Below are positions 47,474 through 58,280 of a stretch of 64,000 bases of DNA, piece after piece; positions within the stretch are counted from its first letter, which is position 1, and every line of letters begins with the position of its first letter. The stretch spans positions 1-64,000 of the forward strand of contig NZ_AP028672.1 of assembly GCF_041154505.1 (NCBI RefSeq), in the 5' to 3' direction. The DNA comes from Acidovorax sp. A79 (lineage in GTDB: Bacteria > Pseudomonadota > Gammaproteobacteria > Burkholderiales > Burkholderiaceae_C). Under the pieces are notes generated by a model. The model made no database searches and had not been told where the DNA came from. It was given only the letters and a program-made list of their open reading frames with translations. Position numbers and translations under genes: made by a program.

Positions 47474-47820
47474 CCTGGAGCACGTCCGCGGGCACCTATC
47501 TGATCCTGGGCGCCGCCATCTTGCTGGAGGTGCTGGGCACCACGGCACTGAAGGCCTCCGAGGGATTCACCCGGCTGGTGCCGAGCACGGTCACCGCGGT
47601 GGCCTACATGGCGTCGTTCTACCTGCTCTCGCTGGCGCTCAAGACGCTGCCGATGGGCATTGCCTATGCGGTCTGGTCCGGTGTGGGCATCGTGCTGATC
47701 TCCACCGTGGGCTGGGTGTACTACGGCCAGCGCCTGGATCTGCCGGCCGTGATCGGGTTGGGCCTGATCGTGGCGGGTGTCCTGGTGGTGAACCTGTTTT
47801 CCCACAGCGTGGGCCACTAA
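47470..47820 (+). CDS. SMR-family multidrug efflux protein (EmrE/QacE-like)
   Basis: 116 aa with four hydrophobic segments. The essential membrane glutamate is E20 in L-L-E-V-L-G-T-T-A-L-K, and W-S-G-V-G marks the loop typical of EmrE-like pumps. It works as a dimer exporting cationic compounds against protons. ATGA overlap with the TetR gene shows one operon. Confidence 0.93.
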   Translation: MTWSTSAGTYLILGAAILLEVLGTTALKASEGFTRLVPSTVTAVAYMASFYLLSLALKTLPMGIAYAVWSGVGIVLISTVGWVYYGQRLDLPAVIGLGLIVAGVLVVNLFSHSVGH

Positions 47821-47897
47821 GCAGCCGCCAAGGCGGCCCGGCTTGCGGCCTCGCGGCATGTCCTATCCACCGATTCCCGTTTTTGTACCTGTTTCCC

Positions 47898-48608
47898 ATG
47901 AACCTGCGACCTTCCCCGTCCGCCGGGCCTTTCTGCGTCACTGGCCAGACACCTTCGAGAGCGCAGCTGCAAGCGCTGCTGGCGGCAGGACATCCTGCCT
48001 TGCACTTTGAGCAATGCGACTTCGACGGGCTGGACCTGGCGGGCCTGCCGCTGCGCGGCGCCCAGTTCATTGGCTGTTCGTTCCTCGGGACCTCCCTGGA
48101 CAAGGCGGATCTTGGCGGCACACGCTGGCTGGACTGCCGGGCAGGGCAGGCGCAGTTCCGCCTGGCGGACCTCACCGAGGCGCGCTTTCACCGCTGCGAC
48201 CTGAACAACACCTCCTGGGACCGCGCCAACCTGGCCTCGGCACGGTTCGCCGAAGTCAAGCTCACCGGCGCGCATTTTCGCGAGGCCGGCACGCTGGGGC
48301 TGGGTTTTCACGATTCGCTGCTGGTGGGGGCCGACCTGCGCGGCGTCTCGTTTCGCAAGCAGACGGTGGAGCAGCTGGACCTGTCGGATGCCGATCTGGC
48401 CGGGTGCGATTTTCGGGATGCTGTGTTCGAAGGCGGAAGCCTGCGCGATGCGCACCTGAAGAACGCGCGCTTTGATGGCGCGGACCTGCGGTCGGTCGAC
48501 CTGGGCGGGCTGCGCATCGCGCACCTGGCGCAGTCTTTCAAGGGCGCCATCATCTCGGCCGACCAGGCGGGGGTGCTGGTCAGCGAGCTGGGCATCCGGG
48601 TGGTGTGA
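47898..48608 (+). CDS. Pentapeptide-repeat protein, Qnr-like
   Basis: 236 aa. From about residue 50 to 215 nearly every fifth residue is Leu/Phe in A-[D/N]-L-x-x units (C-D-F-D-G, A-D-L-A-G, A-R-F-D-G, A-D-L-R-S), giving the right-handed quadrilateral beta-helix. A short break after the first seven coils and the C-terminal L-V-S-E-L-G-I-R-V-V, similar to L-L-M-E-R-L-G-I in Qnr, suggest a Qnr-type DNA-mimic that could protect gyrase. Other pentapeptide proteins are possible. Confidence 0.8.
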   Translation: MNLRPSPSAGPFCVTGQTPSRAQLQALLAAGHPALHFEQCDFDGLDLAGLPLRGAQFIGCSFLGTSLDKADLGGTRWLDCRAGQAQFRLADLTEARFHRCDLNNTSWDRANLASARFAEVKLTGAHFREAGTLGLGFHDSLLVGADLRGVSFRKQTVEQLDLSDADLAGCDFRDAVFEGGSLRDAHLKNARFDGADLRSVDLGGLRIAHLAQSFKGAIISADQAGVLVSELGIRVV

Positions 48609-48641
48609 AGCCGGCGAGGCGGCCGGATCGCCGGCGCTTTT

Positions 48642-49616
48642 CTACAGCCTGAGCTCCCAGGTTTCGCCCACAGCCTGCTGGCCGAAGCCCTCGTAGGGTT
48701 CCGACTTGACCAGCTTGAACCCGCGTTTGGCGTAGATGCCACGCGCGGCCGTCAGGCAGCTATTGGTCCACAGCACCATTTTCCGGTAGCCCTTGGCCCG
48801 CGCGAACGCGATGCACTCGTCGGTCAGGCGGGCGCCCAGCCCCAGGCCGCGCGCCCGGGGCGACAGGATGAGCATCCGCAACTGGGCCGTGCTGGCGGAC
48901 TTGCGCACCACGAACACGGCGCCCACGCGTTCGCCCTCCAGTTCGGCGATCCAGCACCGCTCCCAGCCCGGCTGGAACTTGCGCACGAACTGCGCGGCGA
49001 TGTCCGCCACCAGTGCCTCGAAGCGGCTGTCCCAGCCGTACTCGCGCCAGTAGATTTCGCCATGCTGCTGCACCACCCAGCCGATGTCGCCGGGCACGGG
49101 GTCGCGCAGCACGGCCACCTTGGGCGCCGCCGCGGCGCCGCTGGCGGGCTCCAGCAAGGCCTCGATGCGTTGCATGGCGTCCACCAGTTCGTGCCGCCGG
49201 GCCGGCGGCAACGGGGCAAGCAGCGCGGCGGCTTCGTCGCGCGAGCGCTGCTGCAGCGGTTCGAACGCAGCGCGCCCGGCAGGGGTGAGCGTGAGCACGC
49301 TCTGGCGCGCATCACGGGCGCTGGCGCTGCGCAGGATCCAGCCCGCGCCTTCAAAACGCCGCAGGATCCGGCTCAGGTACCCGCCGTCCAGGCCCAGGTC
49401 CCGGGCCAGCTCGCTGGCGACCGGCGCGTCGCGGTGGGCCAGCTCGTACAGCACGCGCACGTCGGTCAGCGAGAGATCGCTGCCCAGGTACGGGTCCAGC
49501 ACGCCCACGCGGCGGGTGAAGAAGCGATTGAACCTGCGCACGGCCTTCACGGCGTCGGCGGCGACGGGCGCGCTGCCTGCGGCTGCGCTGGCCTGGGAGG
49601 ATGGATTCGTGCTCAT
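48642..49616 (-). CDS. MarR-GNAT fusion: HTH regulator with C-terminal N-acetyltransferase
   Basis: 324 aa. Residues about 25-155 form a MarR winged helix (L-D-G-G-Y-L-S-R-I-L-R-R-F-E); about 170-320 is a GNAT domain with the acetyl-CoA loop R-A-R-G-L-G-L-G-A-R-L. Start ATG 49616 is chosen because AAAGG lies five bases upstream and a 24-bp palindrome covers the earlier candidate starts (TTG 49652, ATG 49631). The product probably binds that palindrome. The acetyl acceptor is unknown. Confidence 0.88.
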   Translation of the reverse strand: MSTNPSSQASAAAGSAPVAADAVKAVRRFNRFFTRRVGVLDPYLGSDLSLTDVRVLYELAHRDAPVASELARDLGLDGGYLSRILRRFEGAGWILRSASARDARQSVLTLTPAGRAAFEPLQQRSRDEAAALLAPLPPARRHELVDAMQRIEALLEPASGAAAAPKVAVLRDPVPGDIGWVVQQHGEIYWREYGWDSRFEALVADIAAQFVRKFQPGWERCWIAELEGERVGAVFVVRKSASTAQLRMLILSPRARGLGLGARLTDECIAFARAKGYRKMVLWTNSCLTAARGIYAKRGFKLVKSEPYEGFGQQAVGETWELRL

Positions 49617-49623
49617 GTATGCC

Positions 49624-49647
49624 TTTGTCATGTAATTAATTGACAAA
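49624..49647 (-). promoter_or_regulatory. Autoregulatory operator palindrome of the MarR-GNAT gene
   Basis: TTTGTCA at 49624-49630 and TGACAAA at 49641-49647 are perfect inverted arms separated by 10 AT-rich bases. It ends 8 bases upstream of the chosen start codon, a typical MarR operator position. Confidence 0.7.
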
Positions 49648-49807
49648 AGCAAGTATATGCCTGATCTCCATCAAACCTTGGGGAGTGAAGGGCAAGTGCG
49701 TTCGGGGCGACAAAACACGCCTGCCAACGTAAAATCACGGGTTATCCACCACAGCCGCGCCCCACGAGGCCCCATCCGCACATGGGCTGGCCGCGCTCCC
49801 CATCTGA

Positions 49808-52222
<2,415 letters not shown>

Positions 52223-52250
52223 GCGGGCCGCCACGCGCGCCACACCCGCC

Positions 52251-53042
52251 ATGCCCCAGCAACGCATCCTGCTGCACGCCGGCGCCGCATGGAAGGTCGA
52301 GCGGGTTCTCAAGCATGCCGCGCCCGTGCGGTGGAGCGCGACCTACGAAGCAGCCTCCGGGCGCTGGGTGCTGCCCATGGACGGGCTGTCCGAGTTCCAG
52401 ATGGCAGGGCAGGTGGTCCTGCTCGACGGCCTGACGGCCCTGGGTTTGCCGCAGGGGCTGCCCTACCAGATGCGGCCCCTGCAGCCCACGCCGCAGACCA
52501 GCATCGTGGTGAGCACGAAGGGGAATGGGCCGGTGGGCGCCCCGGGCAACCAGAACAACCTGTCGCCGCGCGTGCGCATGCTCACGCCGCGCCTGCTGTG
52601 GCGCCTGCGCATGCACTGGCGGGCGCTGGCCGATGGGCGCCCGCTGCCCGCCGGGGGCGCGGCGTTCAATGTGCTGCAGGGCACGCCGCCGCATTCGGCG
52701 CCGCGGACGGTAGGGCGCGCGCGGCGCTTCATGGCCCAACGGGTGGCCCTGGCCGATGGCGAGCGGTGGTCCCTGCAGGATGCGGCGGACGCGGCCGGCT
52801 GCTCGGCGTTTCACCTCGCCCACCTGTTTCGGCGGCATCTGGGCCTGGGCCTGCACGGCTACCGCCAGCGCCTGCGGATGGCGGCCGCGCTGCAGCGGCT
52901 GGAGGCGGGTGAATCGGACCTGGCCGCGCTGGCGCACGACCTGGGGTACTGCAGCCAGAGCCACCTGGGCGCTGTCTTTCGCGCCGAGGTGGGCGTGACG
53001 CTGGCGCAGGCGCGGTCCGCGCTGCAGGGGCGGGGCGGGTAG
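52251..53042 (+). CDS. AraC-family transcriptional regulator
   Basis: 263 aa. The C-terminal AraC double helix-turn-helix (about 165-258) shows A-A-D-A-A-G-C-S-A-F-H-L-A-H-L-F-R-R-H-L-G and L-A-H-D-L-G-Y-C-S-Q-S-H-L-G-A-V-F-R. The N-terminal region looks like a short cupin-type sensor domain. It precedes the DMT exporter by 86 bp and may control it. Confidence 0.9.
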   Translation: MPQQRILLHAGAAWKVERVLKHAAPVRWSATYEAASGRWVLPMDGLSEFQMAGQVVLLDGLTALGLPQGLPYQMRPLQPTPQTSIVVSTKGNGPVGAPGNQNNLSPRVRMLTPRLLWRLRMHWRALADGRPLPAGGAAFNVLQGTPPHSAPRTVGRARRFMAQRVALADGERWSLQDAADAAGCSAFHLAHLFRRHLGLGLHGYRQRLRMAAALQRLEAGESDLAALAHDLGYCSQSHLGAVFRAEVGVTLAQARSALQGRGG

Positions 53043-53128
53043 ACCCCGCGAAAGCCTGCCAAGCCCGCGGCCGCGCGAAGCGCAGGATTCTGATATCCCG
53101 CCGGGGCCATGGGCGCGAGACTGGCGCC

Positions 53129-54199
53129 ATGTCCTCTTCTGCGTTTTCCATTTCTCGCATTTTTCACGCGCGGCCTGCATCGCCGGCCCGGAACCTGGCC
53201 ATCGGGGTGCTGGCCGCGCTGGCAGCGGCCCTTGTGGGCAGCGGCTGGCAGATCGTCACGCGCCACGGCGTCACCACGTCGCTCGGGCCGGTGGAGCTGG
53301 CCGTGCTGCGCTATGGCGTTCCCGCGCTGGTGCTGGCCCCGCTGTGGTGCCGGCGCACCGGATGGCCCGCCGCGATGTCCCTGGGACGGCTGGCCCTGCT
53401 GGTGCTGGGGGGCGGGCTGCCCTTTGGCCTGCTGGTGCTGGCGGGGGCACGCTGGGCGCCGGCGGCGCACATGGGCATCTTCATGGCCGGCTGCATGCCG
53501 CTGTTCGTGGCGCTGGGCGGGCGGCTGGTGCAGGGCGACAGGCTGGGGCGCCTGCGCGTGCTGGGCCTGGTGCTGATGGCGCTGGGCGTGGCGGCGCTGG
53601 GCCTGGGGGTGTGGCGCGATGGCCTGGCGTCCTGGCGCGGGGATCTGCTGTTTGTGCTGGCGGCCGTGCTGTGGGCCGCCTACACGCTGGCGTTTCGGGG
53701 CTGTGGCCTGTCGCCCTGGCAGGGGGCCGCCCTGGTGAACCTGGGATCTGCGGTGCTGCTGGTGCCCGTGGTGATTGTCTGGGGTGCCCCGCGCCTGGTG
53801 ACGGCACCCTGGACCGACGTGGCCTTCCAGGCGCTGGGGCAGGGTGTGATGGCCGGTGTGCTGGGGCTGGTGGCCTACACGGTGGCCATTGCACGGCTGG
53901 GTGCCGCCCGCGCGGCGCTGTCCGCCGCGCTGGTGCCCGTGCTCACGGCGCTGGGCGCGGCCTGGCTGCTGGGAGAGGTGCCGCAGCGCAGTGCCTGGGC
54001 GGCACTGGCGCTGGTGGTCCCCGGCGTGGTGCTGGCCAGCGGCGCCGTCGTGCCGGGGCGCCTGGCAGCGGACCTCAGGCGGCGTGCCGCGCGTCGGGGA
54101 GCGCGGCGCCACCCGCCGGCGGTACCGCCTGGCCCAGGCACTCGCCCAGCGGAAGGGGCCGCGCCACCGCGTAGCCCTGGGCATAGTCCACGCCGATGA
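53129..54199 (+). CDS. DMT-superfamily (EamA) transporter with antisense-encoded C-terminal extension
   Basis: 356 aa. Ten hydrophobic segments in two EamA repeats span about residues 20-310, the usual size. The last ~42 residues (D-L-R-R-R-A-A-R-R-G-A-R-R-H then Pro/Gly-rich) are low-complexity and lie opposite the 3' end of the GGDEF-EAL gene, a 125-bp convergent overlap. That tail looks like read-through after loss of the original stop. Substrate not known; family members export amino acids or metabolites. Confidence 0.85.
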   Translation: MSSSAFSISRIFHARPASPARNLAIGVLAALAAALVGSGWQIVTRHGVTTSLGPVELAVLRYGVPALVLAPLWCRRTGWPAAMSLGRLALLVLGGGLPFGLLVLAGARWAPAAHMGIFMAGCMPLFVALGGRLVQGDRLGRLRVLGLVLMALGVAALGLGVWRDGLASWRGDLLFVLAAVLWAAYTLAFRGCGLSPWQGAALVNLGSAVLLVPVVIVWGAPRLVTAPWTDVAFQALGQGVMAGVLGLVAYTVAIARLGAARAALSAALVPVLTALGAAWLLGEVPQRSAWAALALVVPGVVLASGAVVPGRLAADLRRRAARRGARRHPPAVPPGPGTRPAEGAAPPRSPGHSPRR

Positions 54200-56585
54200 G
54201 CCGCAGCGCGTCCACGATGGCGGCGCTCTCGGCGAACTCGGCGATGGTCTGCTTGCCCATCACATGGCCGATGCGGTGGATCATTTCCACCATGGCGCGG
54301 CTGGTGGGGTCCTGCAGCATGTCCTTCACGAAGGCGCCGTCGATCTTGAGGTAGTTGACCGGCAGGTGCTTGAGATAGGTGAAGGACGACATGCCCGCGC
54401 CGAAGTCGTCCAGCGCGAACCGGCAGCCCAGCTGCTGCAGCTCCTTCATCAGGCGCACGGCGTTGGGCAGGTGCGAGATGGCGCTGGTCTCGGTGATCTC
54501 GAAGCACAGCAGTGCGGGGTCCAGGCCGGATTCGGTGAGGGTGGTGCGGATGTACTTGAGCAGGCTGTCGTCGCCCAGGCTGGTGCCCGACAGGTTGATG
54601 GCGCAGGTGTGCAGCGGCAGGGCGCCCGGCGTGCGCTGGTGTAGCGCCAGCGCCTGCAGCGTGTGCCGGATCACCCAGCGGTCGATGGAGGGCATCATTC
54701 CGTAGTGCTCGGCGGCCGGGATGAAGGTGCCGGGCGCCACGAGCTGGCCGTCTTCCTCGCGCAGCCGCAGCAGCACCTCCATGTGCAAACCCTCTTCAGC
54801 GTGGACCTGCAGCGCGCCGATGGCCTGCGCGTGCAGCTGGAAGCGGTCGTGCTCCAGCGCCAGGCGCAGGCGCCGCACCCAGTCCATGTCGCCTTCGCGC
54901 CGGGTCATCTCGATGTCCTCGGGCTGGTAGATGAACACCCGGTTGCGGCCGCCCTCCTTGGCGCGGTAGCAGGCCATGTCGGCCACGCGCATCGCTTCCT
55001 GTATGGACGTGAGCGCGGGGATGAGCTGCACCATGCCGATGGAGAGGCCGGTCGTGAGGTGCTGGCCCTCCCATGCCAGCCGCAGGTCCTGGCCAGCCTG
55101 GCGCAGCTGCTCGGCGATGCGCGCCGAGGGCCCGGCGGGGCAGTCCTTGAGCAGGATGCCGAACTCGTCCCCGCCCAGCCGCGCCAGCGTGTCGCCCTCG
55201 CGCAGGTGGCTTTGCAGCATGCGGCAGACCTCGCGCAGCATCTCGTCGCCCGCCTGGTGGCCGCAGGTGTCGTTGATGAGCTTGAACTGGTCCATGTCCA
55301 CGTAGAGCAAGGAGCCCTCGCGGCCCGGCTGGCGCGGGCGGCTGAGCAAGGCCTCGAGCCGGTGCTCGAACTCGCGCCGGTTGACCAGGCCCGTGAGCGC
55401 GTCGTGGCTGGCCTGCCAGGAGAGCTGTTCCACGTAGTGCTGTTCGCGCGTGACGTCGTGCAGTACCAGCACCGCGCCGGTCACGGTGCCCTGGTGCTGG
55501 ATGGGCGAACCCACCAGCTTCACCGGCACGACGGTCTGGCCGGGGCGCACGATGGTGCGGTTGATGTCGTCCTGCGTTCCCTTGGCGCTCCTTGCGCCGC
55601 CCGCGTTCGCGGCGCCGTGGCTGCCCTGCCGCAGTATCTGCTCGATGAGCGTCCCGGCGGCCTGGGGCCGGGGGTCTTCGCCATCGAACTTCAGGGCCTC
55701 GTCCAGCGGTTTTCCCACGGCCTGCTGGGCGCTGCAGGCCAGCAGATGCTCCGCCGCCGGGTTCATGTACATCACTTCGCCATGGATGTTGGTCGTCACC
55801 ACCCCGTCGCCGATGGCGGTGAGCGTGGTGCGTGCCTGCTCGCGCTCCGCGCTGAGCGCCTGCTCCACGCGCCGGCGCTGCGCCAGCAGGGTGTGGGTGT
55901 GCCACAGGGTCAGCAGGATCAGGGTGGCCGCGATGCCCATGTTGGTCCACATCAGCAACGCCACGATGCGGCGCGAGCTGTCTCCCAGGGCCTCGCTGAA
56001 GGCGCGGGCGGCGGGGGTGACTCCCGCATTGATGTCGCGGATGGCGGTTTGCCACTGCGCGCGGGTATCGTCGTCCACCGAACCCAGCTCGGTATCGTGG
56101 CGGATCTCGTGGGACAGGTCGCGCAGCGCATTGATGTATTCGTCTCCCACCAGCCAATGCTGGATCGGCTTTTGAACGATGTCGAAATGGTGGAGGTAGC
56201 GCAGCAGCCAGATGAGTCCGTCGATGTCCTGCGGATGGTTGCCCCCGCGCAGGAAACCCTCGCGTGCCAGATCGACCTGCACCTGCCCGGGTTGCAGGGC
56301 CAGGCGGGCCGCCCGGTCTCCCAGCGGAATATCGATGGCCTGCGTGAACAGCGCGAATGCCTGGGGCGAGCCATTGGCCGCGTACTGGCCCAGGTAATAG
56401 ATGGCATCCTTCTGCCCCTTCGTCCACAGGCTTTCGCCGGCGACGAAACCGCGCACGGTGGACAGCACGTACAGGCTGGCGGTGGCGCAGGCGGCCAGCA
56501 GCAGCACCATCACGATGAAGGGCCAGGTGAGCCGCAATGTCAGCTGCACGGGTCTTCGCTCGTCTGGCTGCAACACAACATCCAT
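54075..56585 (-). CDS. Membrane GGDEF-EAL bifunctional cyclic di-GMP enzyme with PAS domain
   Basis: 836 aa. Transmembrane segments near 20-40 and 222-243 bracket a periplasmic sensor domain; a PAS domain (about 265-390), GGDEF (about 400-565) and EAL (about 580-820) follow. The GGDEF site is intact (L-G-G-D-E-F) with R-E-G-D five residues before it. The EAL motif is E-V-L, with N-L-S-G, E-I-T-E-T, D-D-F-G-A-G, K-I-D and A-E-F-A-E-S; the key metal and base residues remain, so hydrolysis is plausible. The 3' end overlaps the DMT gene in antisense. Confidence 0.92.
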   Translation of the reverse strand: MDVVLQPDERRPVQLTLRLTWPFIVMVLLLAACATASLYVLSTVRGFVAGESLWTKGQKDAIYYLGQYAANGSPQAFALFTQAIDIPLGDRAARLALQPGQVQVDLAREGFLRGGNHPQDIDGLIWLLRYLHHFDIVQKPIQHWLVGDEYINALRDLSHEIRHDTELGSVDDDTRAQWQTAIRDINAGVTPAARAFSEALGDSSRRIVALLMWTNMGIAATLILLTLWHTHTLLAQRRRVEQALSAEREQARTTLTAIGDGVVTTNIHGEVMYMNPAAEHLLACSAQQAVGKPLDEALKFDGEDPRPQAAGTLIEQILRQGSHGAANAGGARSAKGTQDDINRTIVRPGQTVVPVKLVGSPIQHQGTVTGAVLVLHDVTREQHYVEQLSWQASHDALTGLVNRREFEHRLEALLSRPRQPGREGSLLYVDMDQFKLINDTCGHQAGDEMLREVCRMLQSHLREGDTLARLGGDEFGILLKDCPAGPSARIAEQLRQAGQDLRLAWEGQHLTTGLSIGMVQLIPALTSIQEAMRVADMACYRAKEGGRNRVFIYQPEDIEMTRREGDMDWVRRLRLALEHDRFQLHAQAIGALQVHAEEGLHMEVLLRLREEDGQLVAPGTFIPAAEHYGMMPSIDRWVIRHTLQALALHQRTPGALPLHTCAINLSGTSLGDDSLLKYIRTTLTESGLDPALLCFEITETSAISHLPNAVRLMKELQQLGCRFALDDFGAGMSSFTYLKHLPVNYLKIDGAFVKDMLQDPTSRAMVEMIHRIGHVMGKQTIAEFAESAAIVDALRLIGVDYAQGYAVARPLPLGECLGQAVPPAGGAALPDARHAA

Positions 56586-56740
56586 GGACTGTTCTCCCGC
56601 CTGTTCGCCAAGTTGGTTGCCGGGCCGCTTCCTGGGGGCTGCGTCAGCGCCGGCGGCACAGGGCGGGGCATGCATCCCGGTGGCGCTGGCACAGGCTTCG
56701 GCAAGGCGTCGGACAGCCCGCCGGTGCGGTGCTTTGCACT

Positions 56741-56770
56741 ATATAGCGATCAGGTCGCCCCTGCATGCAA
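56741..56770 (-). promoter_or_regulatory. Candidate promoter of the GGDEF-EAL gene
   Basis: On the minus strand, TTGCAT at 56770-56765, an 18-nt spacer and CTATAT at 56746-56741. It lies about 155 bp before the ATG at 56585 in a locally AT-richer patch. Confidence 0.35.
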
Positions 56771-56832
56771 AGCATGGCATTGCGGCGCGCAGCCCCGGGC
56801 TGGCGGCGGGGGCTGCGAAGGCGCGTTCCCAA

Positions 56833-56872
56833 AAGACAGCGGCCCGGCGCGCTGGTCTGCGCGCCGGGCCGC
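56833..56872 (-). terminator. Rho-independent terminator of the gene at 56911
   Basis: A perfect 13-bp GC stem, GCGGCCCGGCGCG at 56839-56851 and its complement at 56860-56872, with an 8-nt loop. On the minus strand it is followed by GTCTTTT. It begins 38 bases after the stop of the gene ending at 56911. Confidence 0.75.
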
Positions 56873-56910
56873 TTCGCGGCGTCCGGGCCCCTGGAAAGGG
56901 CCGGGCCCCG

Positions 56911-57372
56911 TCAGGGTGCCGCGTGGGTGCCCACCAGTACCGATTGTGGGGCGTCGTCCTTGGCCGGGGGCGTGATGAGATCCTCGATGATGAACGTGCG
57001 GTAGTAGAAAGCCGCTACCGCGCCTTCCGGTGCGATGGCGCCCACCAGCCGCTCGGTGTTGTCCTTGTCGGCCATGTGCACCAGCATGCCGTGGTGTCCC
57101 GTGCCGGCCAGGTCGGCGATGCGGCGCACCATGTCGCCCTCGGCGCCCACCGACGGCAGGGGTGCGTCGGCCGTGCCCAGGGTGTGCACGATCTCCTGCA
57201 GGATGACCTCGGGGCTGGCGTAGGCGATCTCGCCCGCGTGGCCAGCGCCCTGCAGGGCCGTGGCGGCCTGGCGCACGCAGTCTTCGTCGGGGAAGAGGGC
57301 GAATACATGGCCCGTGGGGTAGAAAACGCCGCCCATGTTGGTCATGGTGGAATCAAGAACGAGGGGTTTCAT
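56911..57372 (-). CDS. Conserved hypothetical protein, possibly stress-related
   Basis: 153 aa, soluble. Its start V-F-A-L-F-P-D-E-D-C-V-R-Q-A-A-T-A-L recalls general-stress YflT-type domains, but I cannot assign it firmly. ATG 57372 has GGGAG six bases upstream; an ATG two codons earlier would have no room for it. Single gene with its own terminator; a dispersed element lies in its upstream region. Confidence 0.7.
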   Translation of the reverse strand: MKPLVLDSTMTNMGGVFYPTGHVFALFPDEDCVRQAATALQGAGHAGEIAYASPEVILQEIVHTLGTADAPLPSVGAEGDMVRRIADLAGTGHHGMLVHMADKDNTERLVGAIAPEGAVAAFYYRTFIIEDLITPPAKDDAPQSVLVGTHAAP

Positions 57373-57489
57373 GGGCATCTCCCGAGGTGTTTCAGACCTT
57401 TTCGATTGAAACCCCTCCCCCCGGTGCGTGGTGTAGGCCAGCGGGCACTCTGCGCGTCAGCACCCTTTGGGACGCAGCAGGAAATATGG

Positions 57490-57545
57490 GGGAAAATAGC
57501 CTCTGGCGCAGATCCATCCAGCGCAAGCAGCTATCAAAATTGACG
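57490..57545 (-). repeat. Dispersed palindromic element, copy C
   Basis: On the minus strand: TTTTGATAGCTGCTTGCGC, then GGATCTGCGCCAGAGGC and TATTTTCC. Spacing between half-sites is 23 rather than 22 nt. Located between the genes at 57372 and 57563. Confidence 0.78.
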
Positions 57546-57562
57546 GTTCTTTGCAGCTCTGC

Positions 57563-58264
57563 CTAGCGCAGCCATCCGCCCAGCCAGGCCCCGAGCGCCG
57601 CGCAGTGGAGCACCACGGTGGCCCAGTAGACCGCGCGAAACTCCAGCTTGCGGGACTTGTGCCGCAGCCACTGCTGGGCGAACCATGCGCCCGGCCAGCC
57701 GCCCGCCAAGCCCAGCAGATGCAGGTGGCTCTCTCTGGTGCGCCACTGGCCGTTTTGCGCGGCGCTCTTGTCGATGGCGTAGACCAGGAAGGTCAGGAGG
57801 TTGACGGCCATGGCAGCGCCCAGCACCCACCAGGGGAGCTGGCCGGCCCAGAAGCCCCAGGCCAGCAGGGCCGCCCAGCCCAGCATCAGCACCAAGGCCG
57901 GGCCCGCCGGGGTGGGCGGGCCGCTGGCATCCGCGGTGCGCCGATGGCGTCGAACCTGGGGCCGGGCGGCCCGCTGCGCCGGTGTGCGCCGTGCCGGGCG
58001 CGCAGCGGCTGTCGGCGGCGCCGTGACCGATGGGCGGGGCTGGGCGGTGGCACCCGGGTGCGCGGCAGGCTGCACGGCCATTGCCCTGGGCCCCTTGCCG
58101 CCCACATGGATTTCTTCATACACCACGGCCAGGCCCTCGCGGGGCGCGGCGCTGCCTTGGTAGTCCCGCACATGAAAGAACACATCGGCCGAGGTGTCCG
58201 GGCTGCGGATGAAACCGAAGGCGCGTGTGGCATCCCAGCGGATGACGGTGCCTTGCTTGTGCAT
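57563..58264 (-). CDS. Cold-shock domain / DUF1294 membrane fusion protein
   Basis: 233 aa. Residues 1-65 form a cold-shock domain (G-T-V-I-R-W-D...F-G-F-I-R, D-V-F-F-H-V) that should bind single-stranded nucleic acid. A disordered Pro/Arg-rich linker (about 68-120) leads to a DUF1294 membrane domain with hydrophobic segments and the family motif Y-A-I-D-K-S-A-A...R-T-R-E-S-H-L-H-L-L-G-L-A-G-G-W-P-G-A. This places a nucleic-acid-binding head at the inner membrane. Function unknown. Confidence 0.88.
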   Translation of the reverse strand: MHKQGTVIRWDATRAFGFIRSPDTSADVFFHVRDYQGSAAPREGLAVVYEEIHVGGKGPRAMAVQPAAHPGATAQPRPSVTAPPTAAARPARRTPAQRAARPQVRRHRRTADASGPPTPAGPALVLMLGWAALLAWGFWAGQLPWWVLGAAMAVNLLTFLVYAIDKSAAQNGQWRTRESHLHLLGLAGGWPGAWFAQQWLRHKSRKLEFRAVYWATVVLHCAALGAWLGGWLR

Positions 58265-58280
58265 CGGTGAAAACGGGTTC

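Larger units (their letters stand above)
56586..56910. other. Intergenic region upstream of the GGDEF-EAL gene
   Basis: 325 bp without a credible gene. It holds the terminator of the upstream minus-strand gene (56833-56872) and a candidate promoter for the GGDEF-EAL gene (56741-56770). The rest shows no recognisable structure. Confidence 0.55.
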
